From the NCBI GenBank assembly GCA_045106815.1, contig JBGCFG010000014.1:1-64000 (forward strand): a stretch of 64,000 nucleotides of DNA, written 5' to 3'. Origin of the DNA: JAUIAI01 sp045106815 (GTDB taxonomy: Bacteria; Pseudomonadota; Gammaproteobacteria; Burkholderiales; Burkholderiaceae_E). The notes below the pieces were generated by a model. The model saw only the letters and a list, made by a program, of their open reading frames with translations, ran no database searches and was not told the DNA's origin. This document shows positions 1-8,803 of this stretch, one piece after another. Made by a program: the position numbers and the translations under genes. Each line of letters begins with the position of its first letter. Positions within the stretch are counted from its first letter, which is position 1.

Positions 1-557
1 AGGTAGGTGCCCGATGAGCGCAACTTGAGTTTGGAGAAGTCCTCGACGCTAGCTATTTCTTTCGAGACGACCAGTTCAGTGGGATAGACCTTTTCTGCCC
101 GGGTGACAACGCCGTGCTTGGCAAGATCTTCATTGAACATCTCTTCAAAGCCCATATTCTTGAGGTAGTGCATGAACTCCCAAGGTTCACGGAAGGTGCC
201 GGGAACACCGAGCGCAAGCCCAGCGGTAGAAGCTTCGCCGAGCACATAACCGGGCGAGATGGTGCCCATCTCGACGACACCTCGACGGACGATATTGAAG
301 ATCTCGCCACCTTTGGCGAATTCGCCCGCACCGAACAATTGCAGCTTGAACCGACCCTCGGTGATTTCTTCCAGTTCCTTGGCAATGACTTCGAGACTAT
401 CGCCAAACGAGGCTGAGGCTTTCGGCCAATGGGACTGGACTTTCCAGGTGACCGATTCTGCTGCCTTTGCGGTACCAATGATGGCCGGCGAGGCGATAAC
501 GGCTGCGCCGCCCGCGATCGCCTTACGGCGCGATAAAGAATGTGTCTTGTCTGCCAT
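1..557 (-). CDS. TRAP transporter solute-binding protein (DctP family), partial
   Basis: Periplasmic binding protein of a tripartite ATP-independent (TRAP) importer. The gene starts at the ATG at 557-555 and runs off the left edge, so only about 185 N-terminal residues are visible. The N-terminus carries a twin-arginine type signal (SRRKAIAGG from residue 9, then a hydrophobic stretch ending near AKAAE), implying Tat export. The mature part reads WKVQSHWPKASASFG and later KLKLRSSGTY, whose Arg matches the conserved TRAP-family arginine that usually binds a carboxylate. A GGAG ribosome site lies about 9 bases before the start. The membrane subunits are not in view and the ligand is unknown; an organic acid is the family expectation. 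Confidence 0.88.
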   Translation of the reverse strand, partial: MADKTHSLSRRKAIAGGAAVIASPAIIGTAKAAESVTWKVQSHWPKASASFGDSLEVIAKELEEITEGRFKLQLFGAGEFAKGGEIFNIVRRGVVEMGTISPGYVLGEASTAGLALGVPGTFREPWEFMHYLKNMGFEEMFNEDLAKHGVVTRAEKVYPTELVVSKEIASVEDFSKLKLRSSGTY

Positions 558-678
558 GGTGTGTGTCTCCTTACGTTGTTGCCCGGCTTGGTACCGGTTT
601 TAGCCAGCAGATTAGCCTGAGCTTGGCCGAAATGGCAAGTGAATACCTGCGAGCCTCCCGTTTTTAACGGAGGCTCTG

Positions 679-1725
679 TCAGGCTCTTGCGCACTCCACG
701 AAGATTCTGGCGGCGTGTAAACATGATGCCTGGCTGATGTCGCGGTGGGTGACAGCGCGTATTGTCTGCTTATCGAACGCGAATGCGAGAACGCCCTTGG
801 CGGCTGCCCGAGCGACCAGTTCAGGAGCCGTGGGTGCGTCTGGGTCAATACCGCTGGTTTCAAACACCATGATGTTGGTCTGGAGCGCTTGCTCGCGCAC
901 CAGCAGATCTGGGCTTTTGGCCATTTCACTGAGCATGAGACGAGCATTGTTGTGATCGTCCTGCAAGCGGTTGAAGTTGTGTTCGAGCGCAAACAGGCCT
1001 GCTGCGGCAAAGTGCCCAACCTGGCGCATAGCGCCGCCGAGCATTCTTCTGTAGCGAACGGCAGACGAGATAAGGCCTTGGGCACCGGCCAGTAAGGAGC
1101 CGCCAGGTGCGCCTAGTCCCTTGGAAAATGACACCATCACAAGATCAAAGGATTGGCAGAGCTTCGCCGGTGCAACATTGAGCGCGATAGCCGCGTTCCA
1201 GAGCCGCGCGCCGTCCAGGTAACTTGCAATGTTGTGCGTTTGCGCCAGCTCACAAATCGCCTGGGCTTGCTCTTCAGGAAAGACGACACCACCCATCCGA
1301 TTGTGGGTGTTTTCAATTTCAACCAGGGTCGTCGGCGGATACATGGGATGGTCCCTTGGCTTGATCGCCTGCTCAAACTCTGCGGCACAGAAGACACCCT
1401 TATCACCAATTTCTGTGAACTGAACACCCGCGTTTGCACCTGAGCCGCCACCTTCGTGCCAAATCGCGTGGCTCTGCCGACTAACGACTACATCATCACC
1501 CGGTTGGGTAAAAAGCTTTAGTGCCACCTGGTTGGCCATGGTGCCGGTGGGCAACCATATTGCGGCCTGCTTGCCGAGCAAGTCGGCAGCGGTATCCTGC
1601 AACGCGTTGACGCTCGGGTCGTCAGCAAACTGATCGTCGCCGACAGGCGCGCGAGCGATTGCCTCGCGCATGGCGTCGCACGGGCGGGTGACGGTGTCGG
1701 ATCTAAGATCGAGAACAGAGTCCAA
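679..1725 (-). CDS. ltaE: Low-specificity L-threonine aldolase (PLP fold type I)
   Basis: Probably cleaves L-threonine or L-allo-threonine to glycine and acetaldehyde in the cytosol. At 348 residues it has full family length. It opens with the family's LDLRSDTVTRP sequence, has the Asp-containing DGARLWNA motif at 171-178 and a PLP-binding lysine, K202, in SFSKGLGAPGG. The start is a TTG, chosen because the family motif begins at once after it and no ATG lies upstream in frame. It sits 3 bases after the aspartoacylase-like gene, so the two are probably co-transcribed. Specificity for threonine over other beta-hydroxy amino acids cannot be read from the sequence. Confidence 0.9.
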   Translation of the reverse strand: MDSVLDLRSDTVTRPCDAMREAIARAPVGDDQFADDPSVNALQDTAADLLGKQAAIWLPTGTMANQVALKLFTQPGDDVVVSRQSHAIWHEGGGSGANAGVQFTEIGDKGVFCAAEFEQAIKPRDHPMYPPTTLVEIENTHNRMGGVVFPEEQAQAICELAQTHNIASYLDGARLWNAAIALNVAPAKLCQSFDLVMVSFSKGLGAPGGSLLAGAQGLISSAVRYRRMLGGAMRQVGHFAAAGLFALEHNFNRLQDDHNNARLMLSEMAKSPDLLVREQALQTNIMVFETSGIDPDAPTAPELVARAAAKGVLAFAFDKQTIRAVTHRDISQASCLHAARIFVECARA

Positions 1726-1728
1726 GGC

Positions 1729-2727
1729 TCAAACCGGCAGCGTCAGATAAACCGCTTCACGTCCCACAATTGGTTCTCGGGTTGGCATGAATACCGTGCA
1801 TTCGTCGCAAGGCGCGACGATGGTCTCATCGCCATTGCGCGCGATGACCTCGTCTTTTGAAAAGCGTTCCAGGCCAACCAGTGGCCGTGAGAAAGTGAAG
1901 TCCTGGCTTTTGACGACATGGGTTTCAAGAAGTTTGAACCGCCGAGGGCTTGCGCTTTTGTGTGCCTGGGCCGCTCCAGTCTCAGTTGGCTGCTCTTTGG
2001 CGTTAGTCGCCTCGATTTGCTCAGGATGATTAATCAGGCCATAGTGCGCGAGGAAACGCAGCGTCACATCGGTTGCGAGGTCTGCTGCGGCGCGCTTGAA
2101 GTGTTGGCCACACTCGACCACGACCGCCGCGCCAGGACCATCTTCAGTCCCATGTTGAGCGTATTGCATCAAGCCTGTGCCGGTCGTCAGACCGCCGGGC
2201 AGGAGCAGATGGATGGCCGGCTGCGCGACGGAACTAGCTAACAATGAATTTCGTTCGAACGGTATGTAGACCCAGAAAGGGTCAACGTCAGAACTGGTGG
2301 AGTGGATATCCAGAATATGGTCTGCTTCGCCAACAACCGGTCTAAGCTCCCGTGCGCGACGCAACTCGGGACTTTGTTCATCGCTATCGAGCATTTCGGC
2401 CGACCAGATTCTGTTCAGGTTGTGGACGAGTTGACGATTATCGAACGGGCGGTCTGGATCGAACGCGTTATACGCTTCCACATTGGCAAAGCTGACGGTT
2501 AGGGTGCCTTTCAAGGGACGGACGTTGTTGTCGAGCAAATGCGTGGCTGCCACCATGCCGCAGATTTCATTGCCATGAGTCAGGGCATTGATGAGCACAT
2601 GCGGTCCGGGGATGCCGGAATCAAAGCGGTGAACATAATCAATGCCTATGTTGCCGCTTTTGTACGGGCTTAAATCGCCTTGTTTGACTTCAATGTCAGG
2701 CAGAGATTCTGAAAGGGGCTTATTCAT
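1729..2727 (-). CDS. Succinylglutamate desuccinylase / aspartoacylase family amidohydrolase
   Basis: Zinc-dependent M14-like deacylase that should cleave an N-acyl amino acid or similar amide. The 332-residue protein shows the zinc set H51 and E54 (in NALTHGNE) and H142 (in DILDIHSTSS), an NLNR motif near 103-106 that in the family contacts the substrate carboxylate, and a likely catalytic Glu at 205 (VVVECGQHF). It is followed 3 bases later by the threonine aldolase gene and preceded by the alpha-beta barrel gene at 2753. The context suggests amino-acid derivative catabolism, but the true substrate (acetyl-aspartate, succinylglutamate or another) is not determined. Confidence 0.85.
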   Translation of the reverse strand: MNKPLSESLPDIEVKQGDLSPYKSGNIGIDYVHRFDSGIPGPHVLINALTHGNEICGMVAATHLLDNNVRPLKGTLTVSFANVEAYNAFDPDRPFDNRQLVHNLNRIWSAEMLDSDEQSPELRRARELRPVVGEADHILDIHSTSSDVDPFWVYIPFERNSLLASSVAQPAIHLLLPGGLTTGTGLMQYAQHGTEDGPGAAVVVECGQHFKRAAADLATDVTLRFLAHYGLINHPEQIEATNAKEQPTETGAAQAHKSASPRRFKLLETHVVKSQDFTFSRPLVGLERFSKDEVIARNGDETIVAPCDECTVFMPTREPIVGREAVYLTLPV

Positions 2728-2752
2728 GGGTGATGTCTTTCTCAGTCAGATA

Positions 2753-3469
2753 TCAGGCTGTTGGCGCCTGCGCTTCGCACAGCAGGCGGTAGACCTGGCT
2801 GGTGTCTGGCGGGATGCCGAACGCCGGCGGCACGGCCGCTTGAAGCGCAAGAACAGAAGCTTCGCGTAGGGTTTCAACGACCACACAGCCTGCAATCGAC
2901 TGGTCTCGGCCACGTAATGCTTGCTCGGCCGACAAGCGTGCGGCGTTGCCGTCTGCTTGCTCATCGGTCTTTTGATCATCCGAAAGCCAAATCTCAAAGC
3001 GAGCCAGTTCGTCGTCAGACGCGAGTCGATCCGACAGAGAGCCGCGAAGATCGCGAGCTTGTTTCTCGCGTTCGGCAGATTCGCCACTGAGGGGCAGCAC
3101 GAGTGCGTAGGTCGCAGTTGATAGCCTGCCATGGGCTTCGCAGTGGCAAACTGTTCGACTGAGATTGGCGACGGCCTCGCTCATCACCTGACGGGTCAAA
3201 GGTGTTGGATTGTCCAGCCGCTGCTGGTAAGCCTGCGAGCGGAAAACCTCAACCGTGTCCGCGTGGTAGCACGTCATGAAGCGGGGCGCGAGTTCGTAGC
3301 CCGGCGCGCCTTCGACTGCTTCGTATCGGCGGCCGCGCTGAAACCCCGGCACAGCGAGTCGCTCGGGTAAATGCTCGTGCTGATACCACCGCTCAAAGAG
3401 CGGCTCAAAGCCAGGCTTGCAGTCGGTCCAGATCGCGAGAACAGCAGACGCTTGCATCAGCTGGCCCAT
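2753..3469 (-). CDS. Uncharacterised protein with tandem dimeric alpha-beta barrel halves (EthD/DUF4286-like)
   Basis: A 238-residue soluble protein with no signal peptide. The first half (about 7-95) resembles EthD/DUF4286-type ferredoxin-like domains: it has FERWYQHEHLPERLAVPGF, where a W-Y-x-x-EHLPE segment precedes a glycine-rich strand (GFQRGRRYE). The second half (about 115-230) looks like a more degenerate copy of the same fold (TYALVLPLSG, later AGCVVVETLRE). Such proteins often assist aromatic or polyketide ring degradation, which fits the ring-cleavage genes across the divergent gap, but no catalytic role can be assigned. The start could instead be the ATG at 3457. It probably heads the minus-strand run leading to the deacylase and aldolase. 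Confidence 0.65.
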   Translation of the reverse strand: MGQLMQASAVLAIWTDCKPGFEPLFERWYQHEHLPERLAVPGFQRGRRYEAVEGAPGYELAPRFMTCYHADTVEVFRSQAYQQRLDNPTPLTRQVMSEAVANLSRTVCHCEAHGRLSTATYALVLPLSGESAEREKQARDLRGSLSDRLASDDELARFEIWLSDDQKTDEQADGNAARLSAEQALRGRDQSIAGCVVVETLREASVLALQAAVPPAFGIPPDTSQVYRLLCEAQAPTA

Positions 3470-3634
3470 CTGCTAACCGTAGTGGCTGGGTGCTTGTGTT
3501 TTGCTAGCACGCGGTTGCTCCTCATGCTCGAATTACGAATCGGATTACCCTAGCATGGAATCAACAGCGACCCCTGAGGTGATCGGGGAACATCAGGACG
3601 ATAGTGACCAGAAAGCTAACCAGAGAGCAATGAA

Positions 3635-4711
3635 ATGAGGAGTCAATCCGCGCGCAAACAGGCATTGATTGCAGGCGCCACGGGGGTAGTTGGGCGGAAC
3701 TTACTGCGCCACTTTGTGGCGCAGCCAGACTGGGATGTTGTGGCGGTTTCGCGCCGCAAGCCCGATATCGAAGGCGATTATCGGCATGTCGCGGTTGATC
3801 TGCTTGACCCATCTGATTGTGCGAAGAAGCTGGGCGATCTGAGCGCCGTGACGCATCTGTTCTTTGCCGCCTATGTCGAGAAGCCTTCCTGGTCTGCGCT
3901 GGTTCCGCCCAATCTGGCCATGCTGCGCAATCTCCTGGATGCGGTTGAGCCGGTGGCAACGGGTTTGGCTCATGTGCATCTCATGGAAGGTACCAAGTGG
4001 TATGGCAGCCACCTTGGGCCGTTCAAGACACCGGCGCGCGAAGATGATCCGCGTCATATGCCGCCCAATTTTTATTACGACCAGCAAGATCATCTCGTTG
4101 AGCGCCAGCGCGGCAAAGCCTGGCAGTGGTCAGCGGCGCGCCCGCATGGCGTGTGTGGTTTTGCAGTGGGTAATCCGATGAATTTGGTCATGGTGCTGGC
4201 CGTATACGCGTCGATCTCAAAAGCGCTGGGCCTACCGCTGCGTCACCCTGGTTCGAGCGCGAATGCGGCAGCGCTCTATCAGAGTACGGATGTCGACCTA
4301 CTCGCACAATCTGTGCACTGGATGGCGACCGAGCCCGAGTGCGCGAATCAGGCGTTTAATGTCACCAACGGAGATTTGTATCGATGGCAGGACCAGTGGC
4401 CCGTATTTGCTGAATACTTTGATATGCCACTGGCGTCACCCCAGAAAATCGATCTGGTGGATATGATGGCTGATAAGCAAGACGTTTGGAACGAGCTTGT
4501 TGAGCGCCACCAGTTGCAAGCCATTCCGTATAACCAACTGGTGTCCTGGGGTTACGGGAACTTTGTGTTTACGCCCGAATACGACATTGCGTCATCAATG
4601 ACCAAAGCACGTCAGTTTGGCTTTCATTCGGTTGTCGACTCGACCGAGATGTTCATCAGACAGTTTGATCAGCTGCGTGAAAACCGCGTGATCCCGCCCG
4701 GCAAGGGGTAG
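3635..4711 (+). CDS. PRISE-like short-chain dehydrogenase/reductase (progesterone 5-beta-reductase/iridoid synthase type)
   Basis: NAD(P)H-dependent reductase of the extended SDR superfamily. The 358-residue protein has a Rossmann glycine motif GATGVVG at 14-20. It has the features that separate PRISE enzymes from classical SDRs: the catalytic lysine in EGTKWYG (K121) and the NFYY motif at 145-148 supplying the tyrosine, instead of YxxxK. Plant and bacterial relatives reduce the C=C bond of enones such as steroids, monoterpene aldehydes and small alkenals. It starts the plus-strand cluster with the transporter and ring-cleavage genes, so it may reduce an enone in the same pathway. The substrate is unknown. 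Confidence 0.8.
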   Translation: MRSQSARKQALIAGATGVVGRNLLRHFVAQPDWDVVAVSRRKPDIEGDYRHVAVDLLDPSDCAKKLGDLSAVTHLFFAAYVEKPSWSALVPPNLAMLRNLLDAVEPVATGLAHVHLMEGTKWYGSHLGPFKTPAREDDPRHMPPNFYYDQQDHLVERQRGKAWQWSAARPHGVCGFAVGNPMNLVMVLAVYASISKALGLPLRHPGSSANAAALYQSTDVDLLAQSVHWMATEPECANQAFNVTNGDLYRWQDQWPVFAEYFDMPLASPQKIDLVDMMADKQDVWNELVERHQLQAIPYNQLVSWGYGNFVFTPEYDIASSMTKARQFGFHSVVDSTEMFIRQFDQLRENRVIPPGKG

Positions 4712-4745
4712 GGGCGCCAATCGTTCAGACTAGGATCTCAGCTTC

Positions 4746-5990
4746 TTGAAAGCCTTTTTCGCGTTTTTATCGGGCAACCGGCGTTGGTTGTTAGGCGGCT
4801 TCCTATTGTGCTTTTGCTCGGCGTTCGGGCAGACTTTTTTCATTGCGCTCTCGGGTGGCCACATTCGCGAGGCCTATGGATTGAGTCATGGTGAGTTTGG
4901 GTCGCTCTATATGATCGCCACGCTTGGTAGTGCCCTGACCCTGCCGAGCCTCGGCCGAATCGTTGACCGTCTTTCCGTGTCAGGCACAGTCGCTCTCATT
5001 GCCCCCGGGTTGGCTATCGCCTGCTTGTTGATGTCTGTTGCGCAGTCGGTCTGGTTGCTTGGCCTGACAATTTATATGTTGCGCCTATTCGGCCAGGGCA
5101 TGATGATCCATACCGCTATGACGGCGATGGGCCGATGGTTTACCGAATACCGGGGAAGGGCCGTCGCATTAGCCACACTAGGCCTGCAGACTGGTGAAGC
5201 CATTTTGCCAAGCATTATGGTCGCGTTGTTTGTGACGGTTGGCTGGCGTCAGGGTTGGCTACTTGGTGCTTTGTTTATTGTCGCCTTCATACTACCTGCG
5301 GTGTTTTGGCTGATGCGCCAGGAGCGCCAACCTGAGGCGTTGTCGCAAGACACTGGCAGGTCTGTTGTGCATCAATGGACTCGAGAGCAGGTGCTGGCTG
5401 ACCCTTTGTTCTGGTTGATGTTGATTGGCATACTCGCGCCTGGCTTTATCGGCACCACTATTTTCTTTCATCAAGCCTATTTGCTCGAACTGAGGCAATG
5501 GCCTGCTGAGGCGTTTGCGAGTGCGTTTGTCATGATGGCGCTCATGACGACCACGTTTTCTCAGGTGGCTGGTTGGTTGATTGATCGGTTTGGCGCGGTG
5601 AGAGTGTTGCCCGCGTTTCTGGCGCCCCTGTCGCTCGCCTGTTTCACGCTGGCAGCGATTGAGCAGGCCTGGGGGATATTCATTTTCATGGGGCTGCTGG
5701 GTGTTTCCTACGGGATATCGTCCACCTTGTTTGGCGCGCTGTGGCCAGAGGTTTATGGCACTCGTCATCTGGGGAGTGTGCGATCTGTCACCGTTGCCTT
5801 CATGGTGCTCTCAAGTGCATTGGGCCCCGGCGTTACGGGCCTGCTGATTGACGCTGGTGTGCCCTATGTGAAGCAAATGGTGGTGATGGGTCTTTACTGT
5901 GTCTCGGTGGCGGCCGTCATGATCTGGATTTCCCGGCAACTGGTTCGGCGGCAGTCGCAAACCCAGCATCCGGCGCTTGCCCGCCGCTAA
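4746..5990 (+). CDS. Major facilitator superfamily transporter
   Basis: Inner-membrane secondary transporter of 414 residues with about 12 predicted hydrophobic helices, typical MFS length. The loop between helices 2 and 3 has the MFS signature in the form GRIVDRLS. The start is a TTG at 4746, supported by an AGGA-like site about 10 bases upstream and by the first helix beginning soon after it. It lies 34 bases after the PRISE-like reductase and upstream of the dioxygenase, so it probably imports or exports the compound handled by that cluster. Family membership is firm, substrate unknown. Confidence 0.88.
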   Translation: MKAFFAFLSGNRRWLLGGFLLCFCSAFGQTFFIALSGGHIREAYGLSHGEFGSLYMIATLGSALTLPSLGRIVDRLSVSGTVALIAPGLAIACLLMSVAQSVWLLGLTIYMLRLFGQGMMIHTAMTAMGRWFTEYRGRAVALATLGLQTGEAILPSIMVALFVTVGWRQGWLLGALFIVAFILPAVFWLMRQERQPEALSQDTGRSVVHQWTREQVLADPLFWLMLIGILAPGFIGTTIFFHQAYLLELRQWPAEAFASAFVMMALMTTTFSQVAGWLIDRFGAVRVLPAFLAPLSLACFTLAAIEQAWGIFIFMGLLGVSYGISSTLFGALWPEVYGTRHLGSVRSVTVAFMVLSSALGPGVTGLLIDAGVPYVKQMVVMGLYCVSVAAVMIWISRQLVRRQSQTQHPALARR

Positions 5991-6081
5991 CGAATGCAAG
6001 CCGAGGTCGTCTGCTTCTGGCAAACTTGCAACCAATCCCAACCCAATCCAATCTAATGGTTACCTATTCATGGAGTGAGCC

Positions 6082-7086
6082 ATGACCCAACCCATAGTGC
6101 GTGTTGTTGATATTGCGTTTGTTCGGTATCGAACCCCTGATCTGGATGTCATGCAGCAGTTCCTGGCTGACTTTGGCATGCGTCTGGTAGAGCGCACAGA
6201 GTCGCGCCTTTACATGCGCGGTACCGAAGCAAGTCACTTTATCTATACAACTGAACGGGCGAGTGAACCCGGTTTCATAGGCCCGGCGTTCGAAGTGGAG
6301 AGTGAACAGGATCTGCACCGACTCGCTGAGTCTCTGGTGGGTGCCAGCGAAGTACGCCCAATGGATAGCCCGGGCGGAGGGCTGCATGTGACTGCGCGTG
6401 ATCCCGATGGGTATCAGATTGAGTTTGTTCATGGCATTGACCCCTTACCCGAGATTCCCACCCGAGATGCGCTGGTTCTTAATACGGATAGGCGCCGCGA
6501 CCGTCGCGGCATCTTTCAACGGCCAGACAGTGGTCCGGCACACATTCGCCGGATTGGGCACCTGGTGATGCGCACGGGCGATATCTCACGTGCCCAGGCG
6601 TACTACGCGCAGTTCGGTTTTCTCGTCACAGATGCAACCTGCGACCCCAATGAGCCTGATCGAACCCTGGGCGTGTTTATGCGTTGCGATCGTGGTCCTG
6701 ACTGGACCGACCACCACACGCTGGGCCTGGCCGTGCGAGAGCCAGTCGCGGTAGATCACACGGCCTATGAGTGCATCGATATCGACGACATTGTGCTGGG
6801 GGGGAATCATTTGGAGGCATGTGGCTATAAACGATCCTGGGGTGTGGGGAGACACATCTTGGGTAGTCAGGTCTTTGACTATTGGCGTGACCCCTTTGGA
6901 TTCAAGGTTGAGCACTGGACAGATGGCGATCTCGTCAACCGCGATACGCCCATGACAAGAGTGCCGGTGGGTGACGATGGACCGGGCGCTATTTCGCAGT
7001 GGAGCGCTACACCTGAAGACTATTTAAAGATCTATCCGCAAGCGCGGGCAATCGGCCCGCTGTCGCAAGACACCGACCAGGCCTGA
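6082..7086 (+). CDS. Type I extradiol ring-cleavage dioxygenase (VOC superfamily)
   Basis: Two VOC modules (about 8-120 and 155-285), as in catechol 2,3-dioxygenase and BphC. The C-terminal module carries a plausible iron triad H160 (RIGHLVM), H226 (DHTAYE) and E277 (KVEHW). It also has H258 (GRHILGS) where BphC has its catalytic non-metal histidine, so the active site looks intact. The family signature near 256-277 is slightly degenerate: one residue separates F and Y. The enzyme should open an aromatic diol next to a hydroxyl group. It is 5 bases from the flavin hydroxylase gene, which could make the diol. The ring substrate is not known. Confidence 0.82.
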   Translation: MTQPIVRVVDIAFVRYRTPDLDVMQQFLADFGMRLVERTESRLYMRGTEASHFIYTTERASEPGFIGPAFEVESEQDLHRLAESLVGASEVRPMDSPGGGLHVTARDPDGYQIEFVHGIDPLPEIPTRDALVLNTDRRRDRRGIFQRPDSGPAHIRRIGHLVMRTGDISRAQAYYAQFGFLVTDATCDPNEPDRTLGVFMRCDRGPDWTDHHTLGLAVREPVAVDHTAYECIDIDDIVLGGNHLEACGYKRSWGVGRHILGSQVFDYWRDPFGFKVEHWTDGDLVNRDTPMTRVPVGDDGPGAISQWSATPEDYLKIYPQARAIGPLSQDTDQA

Positions 7087-7091
7087 GCGCT

Positions 7092-8726
7092 TTGACAACT
7101 GAGCACTATCCAGTTGCGATCGTCGGCGCGGGGCCGGTTGGTCTGACCGTCGCTAATCTGCTTGCGCTCTTCGGTGTCTCTTGCATTCTGATCGAGAGGT
7201 CGCCCGGCACGTCAACGCATCCAAGAGCACAGACCATTGACGATGAATCGCTGCGCACGCTCCAGACCTTTGGCGGCGCGCCAGGCTTTGAGCACTCGAT
7301 CCTGCCAGCTCAGGGGTCGAACTACTACGACAAAAACGGTGACTGTTTTGCTCAGGTCGGTGCCGGCCCCAAGAACTATGGTTTCTTCAAGCGCAACTAC
7401 ATGCTTCAGCAGCAACTTGATGCCGCGCTTTTGGCACGACTGGAAACCGAATCGACCGTGACTCGGCGATTTGGCACTTTGCTGCAGTCTTTCGTGTGTG
7501 GTGAGGCTGGTGTTGAATTGGTGCTGGATGATGATCAGCGCGTGCATTGCGATTACCTGCTGGCGTGTGATGGTGGCCAAAGCGCTATTCGTAAGGCGCT
7601 TGAGATTGCGATGCAGGGCTGGACCTATGAGCAGGACTGGATAGTCCTTGATGCGCTTGATGACCCCGACGCGGAGCCGATTTCTCGTTTCTATTGCAAT
7701 CCGGAGCGACCTGCGGTGAGTATCGCCTCGCCGGGCGGTGGGCGACGCTATGAGTTCATGCTGTTGCCTGGTGAAGATCGCGAAGCGGTGTTAACAGATG
7801 AGTCTTTGGCTCAGATTCTCTCGCCATTCAGACCTTGGCAGGCGGAAAAAATTACCCGGCGCGCTGTTTACACGTTTCATGCGCGGATTGCTGAGCGGCT
7901 TCAACATGGGAGGGTTTTTTTGCTGGGGGATGCTGCGCACCTGACGCCGCCGTTTGCAGGGCAGGGCATGAATGCTGGCATTCGTGACGCACAAAACATC
8001 GCATGGAAGCTGGCGATGGTGTGCAAACACGGCGCAGGACCGAAGCTTCTAACCTCCTATGAGCAGGAGCGGCGCAAGCCCATCTGGCAAATGATTCAGT
8101 TGGCCGTCGCGATGGGCGAGTTCGTGATGCCGGTTGGGCATGAGCAGGTCGCGCTCAAAAATTCGGTGCTCAAAGCACTCGAGCGATTTCCGCAAGCTCG
8201 GGATTGGTTGTTTCAAATGCGCTTCAAACCCAGGCCACGCTACGAAGCGGGTGTGTTTGTCGATTTGGACGAGCAAGGCATCGAGGCGTCTTTAGTGGGT
8301 GAAATGCTGCCGCAACCCAAGGTGGTGCAGGCGAATGGCACGCTTTGCCTGCTCGACGATTTGCTTGGCCCAGGCTTCTGCCTGCTGGTACAAGATGAGC
8401 ACACTGAGCTCGCCGCGTCCCGGCTTGATGGTCCTATCTGGCAGACCATTCAGGCTGGGATTGTCAGGCTCAGCTTTGACGAGGAGGAAACCAGTGGGGC
8501 GTCTGATGTGATCTCTGCGCGAGTGCCCAGAGGTGACGAAATTGAGAACGGCAGCGAAAACCTCCTGGTTGCTCGCCCGCTTCGGTCGCATCGCGGGCAG
8601 ATCGTGCTGGTCCGCCCCGATCGCTACGTACTCGGCGCCTGCTTTGTCGAGGAGCTTGATGGGTTTGCTGGGCGGCTGGACGACCTTTTTGAGTTAGCTG
8701 GCCAGGCAGGCTCCCGGTCAGAATAA
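7092..8726 (+). CDS. FAD-dependent aromatic hydroxylase, MhpA-like
   Basis: Class A flavoprotein monooxygenase related to 3-(3-hydroxyphenyl)propionate hydroxylase. The 544-residue protein has the FAD GxGxxG motif (GAGPVGLTVA, about 10-19), the DG motif (ACDGGQSAIR, near 160) and the GD motif (LLGDAAHLTPPFAGQGMN, near 275-292). The last third is a thioredoxin-like tail usual for the MhpA/PheA group. The TTG start at 7092 sits 5 bases after the dioxygenase stop, so the two are surely co-transcribed. Hydroxylation to a diol followed by extradiol cleavage is the obvious reading. MhpA itself is only the best-known relative; specificity is inferred. Confidence 0.87.
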   Translation: MTTEHYPVAIVGAGPVGLTVANLLALFGVSCILIERSPGTSTHPRAQTIDDESLRTLQTFGGAPGFEHSILPAQGSNYYDKNGDCFAQVGAGPKNYGFFKRNYMLQQQLDAALLARLETESTVTRRFGTLLQSFVCGEAGVELVLDDDQRVHCDYLLACDGGQSAIRKALEIAMQGWTYEQDWIVLDALDDPDAEPISRFYCNPERPAVSIASPGGGRRYEFMLLPGEDREAVLTDESLAQILSPFRPWQAEKITRRAVYTFHARIAERLQHGRVFLLGDAAHLTPPFAGQGMNAGIRDAQNIAWKLAMVCKHGAGPKLLTSYEQERRKPIWQMIQLAVAMGEFVMPVGHEQVALKNSVLKALERFPQARDWLFQMRFKPRPRYEAGVFVDLDEQGIEASLVGEMLPQPKVVQANGTLCLLDDLLGPGFCLLVQDEHTELAASRLDGPIWQTIQAGIVRLSFDEEETSGASDVISARVPRGDEIENGSENLLVARPLRSHRGQIVLVRPDRYVLGACFVEELDGFAGRLDDLFELAGQAGSRSE

Positions 8727-8803
8727 GCGGTGAAGGGGAATATGCGTGGCAGCCGGTGGCATAATGCGTCGGGCAAATAGCAAGTAACCAATCAGGAGGC
8801 TCT

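Noticed and set aside
53..724. Long minus-strand frame of 223 codons overlapping the TRAP gene
   Set aside because: It is a shifted frame of the real TRAP receptor, whose translation gives a clear family sequence. The shifted product is Arg/Ser/Pro-rich with no family likeness.
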